A stretch of DNA of 6,670 bases from Dehalococcoidia bacterium. GTDB taxonomy: Bacteria; Chloroflexota; Dehalococcoidia; E44-bin15. The DNA lies in contig JAUXBC010000043.1 in the NCBI GenBank assembly GCA_030619615.1, positions 1 through 6,670 of the forward strand, given 5' to 3'. The number at the start of each line of letters is the position of its first letter. Position 1 is the stretch's first letter. Under the pieces are notes generated by a model, which worked only from the letters and a program-made list of their open reading frames with translations, made no database searches and was not told the origin of the DNA. Made by a program: the position numbers and the translations under genes. Shown here piece by piece: positions 5,687-6,670 of the stretch.

Positions 5687-6670
5687 ATGTCTTTAAGCTT
5701 TGAGATCAGCGCTGAGCAAAAGGAGTTGAAGGGGGAGGTGGCGAAGCTTGCCCGCAGGCTTAGCTCTAAGGTCGATGAGTGGGAGCGAAGGAGTGTCGCC
5801 CCCAGAGAGCTATTCGAGGAGTTGGGGGAGAGGCGCTGGATGGGCCCCATCGTGCCTCTGGCATACGATGGAATGGGGAGAGGGGCCATGGAGTACTCCA
5901 TAATTAGCGAGGAGCTGGCCAGGTTTGGGCTCTTTGGCCCCCAACCCAGCATTCAGGCGGAGAAGCATCTACTGGCCTCGGGCACAGAGGAGCAGAAAGC
6001 GAGCTATCTGCCCAAGCTAGCGCGAGGGGAGTACATAGCCGCCATTGCAATCTCGGAACCGACGGTAGGCTCTAGCTTTGAGCTTATGGAGACTGCGGCG
6101 GTTAAGAGAGGGGATAGCTACATATTGAACGGGCATAAATCCCATATCAATTTTGCTGCCGATGCCACCATAATGCTGCTCTATGCCAAAACGGAGGATG
6201 GTGTCTCCATTTTTATTGTTGAAAGGGGGACCCCGGGCATTAATTTCAAGAAGGGCGACCCTATAGGGCAGAGGATGCAGCCCATCTACGATTTCACCCT
6301 TAAGAATGTCGAGATTCCAGAGACGCAGTTACTGGGCAAAGCGGGTGACGCAATGGCCACCTTCTTCGCCGCCTTCAATCTGAGTCGTATTGGGAACGCC
6401 TCCTGCCTAATTGGACTGGCCAGAGGGGCCCTGGAGGAGGCCCTGGAATATGCCAGGGAGAGAAGCGTGGGCAGAAACCTGGTGACCGATTTCCAGGGCA
6501 TTCGCTGGATGGTGGCCGAGCTGGTGACGAAGATCGAGGCGGCAGTCCTTCTCCGAGACAAGGCAGCTTGGCTCGAGGATGAAGGTGTTGAGCACGCCCT
6601 GGAGACGGCTATGGCAAGATATTATGCCGCGGAGGTGGCGGAGGAGGTCACCTCCGGGGTTTTCTCCCTC
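5687..6670 (+). CDS. Acyl-CoA dehydrogenase family protein (3' truncated by window)
   Basis: The first 328 residues of an FAD-dependent acyl-CoA dehydrogenase, a fold of about 380 residues that introduces an alpha,beta double bond into acyl-CoA thioesters. The order is standard: N-terminal helices (1-115) with EELARFG and TEEQKASYLPKLARGEY; a middle beta domain (116-212) with AISEPTVGSS; and a C-terminal helical domain with LLGKAGDAMATFFAAFNLSR, the YARERS segment and FQGIRWMVAELVTKIEAA. The frame runs off the right edge before the region that usually holds the catalytic Glu, so activity cannot be judged. Several family positions are altered. The signature Asp in E-P-x-x-G-S-D is Ser130. The flavin-contacting W-I-T-N segment reads HINF (153-156) and is shortened. 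The R-x-x-F-G segment is RSVG (259-262), one residue short. It may therefore be a divergent subfamily with an unusual substrate or a non-dehydrogenase role. It has its own promoter and AGGAGG, so it is probably not in the glmS operon. Confidence 0.93.
   Translation, partial: MSLSFEISAEQKELKGEVAKLARRLSSKVDEWERRSVAPRELFEELGERRWMGPIVPLAYDGMGRGAMEYSIISEELARFGLFGPQPSIQAEKHLLASGTEEQKASYLPKLARGEYIAAIAISEPTVGSSFELMETAAVKRGDSYILNGHKSHINFAADATIMLLYAKTEDGVSIFIVERGTPGINFKKGDPIGQRMQPIYDFTLKNVEIPETQLLGKAGDAMATFFAAFNLSRIGNASCLIGLARGALEEALEYARERSVGRNLVTDFQGIRWMVAELVTKIEAAVLLRDKAAWLEDEGVEHALETAMARYYAAEVAEEVTSGVFSL

Noticed and set aside
1..6670. CRISPR array, tRNA or rRNA gene, insertion sequence
   Set aside because: No regularly spaced repeats, RNA-gene-like structures, transposase frames or terminal inverted repeats were seen.

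Overview
The window reads as an ordinary, gene-dense bacterial chromosome segment. Genes are short-spaced, several starts are led by Shine-Dalgarno sites, and sigma-70-like promoters are visible. Arg codons are often AGG/AGA and Ile is often ATA. The combination of a MshA-like GT4, a tandem GNAT, an LmbE deacetylase, an archaeal-type GlmU and an acyl-CoA dehydrogenase suggests an anaerobic, environmental lineage. My tentative guess is Chloroflexota (Dehalococcoidia-like) or a deep actinobacterial relative. This is inference from gene content, not a phylogenetic result.

Layout. (1) 2-625 (+): C-terminal part of a GT4 glycosyltransferase, cut by the window edge. (2) 622-1536 (-): a tandem-domain GNAT acetyltransferase, convergent with the GT4 gene and overlapping it by 4 bases at the stop codons. 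(3) 1550-1579: a compact divergent promoter region whose inverted hexamers can act as -10 on one strand and -35 on the other. (4) 1610-5387 (+): a tight three-gene operon with gaps of 14 and 23 bases, encoding an LmbE/PIG-L deacetylase, a bifunctional GlmU-type nucleotidyltransferase/acetyltransferase, and GlmS. (5) 5388-5686: about 300 bases without a convincing intact gene, holding an open frame that may be a decayed gene, and a likely promoter. (6) 5687-end (+): an acyl-CoA dehydrogenase, cut by the right edge.

How the genes may work together. GlmS makes glucosamine-6-phosphate and the GlmU-type enzyme can make UDP-GlcNAc. A MshA-like glycosyltransferase could transfer GlcNAc to an acceptor, the deacetylase could expose the glucosamine amine, and the tandem GNAT could acylate a product. 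Three of the four protein folds of mycothiol synthesis (MshA, MshB and MshD types) sit together with the UDP-GlcNAc supply genes, but no MshC-type cysteine ligase is in view. A GlcNAc-to-GlcN conjugate pathway is therefore a reasonable hypothesis, and the identity of the product is open. The acyl-CoA dehydrogenase has its own promoter and ribosome binding site and is probably unrelated.
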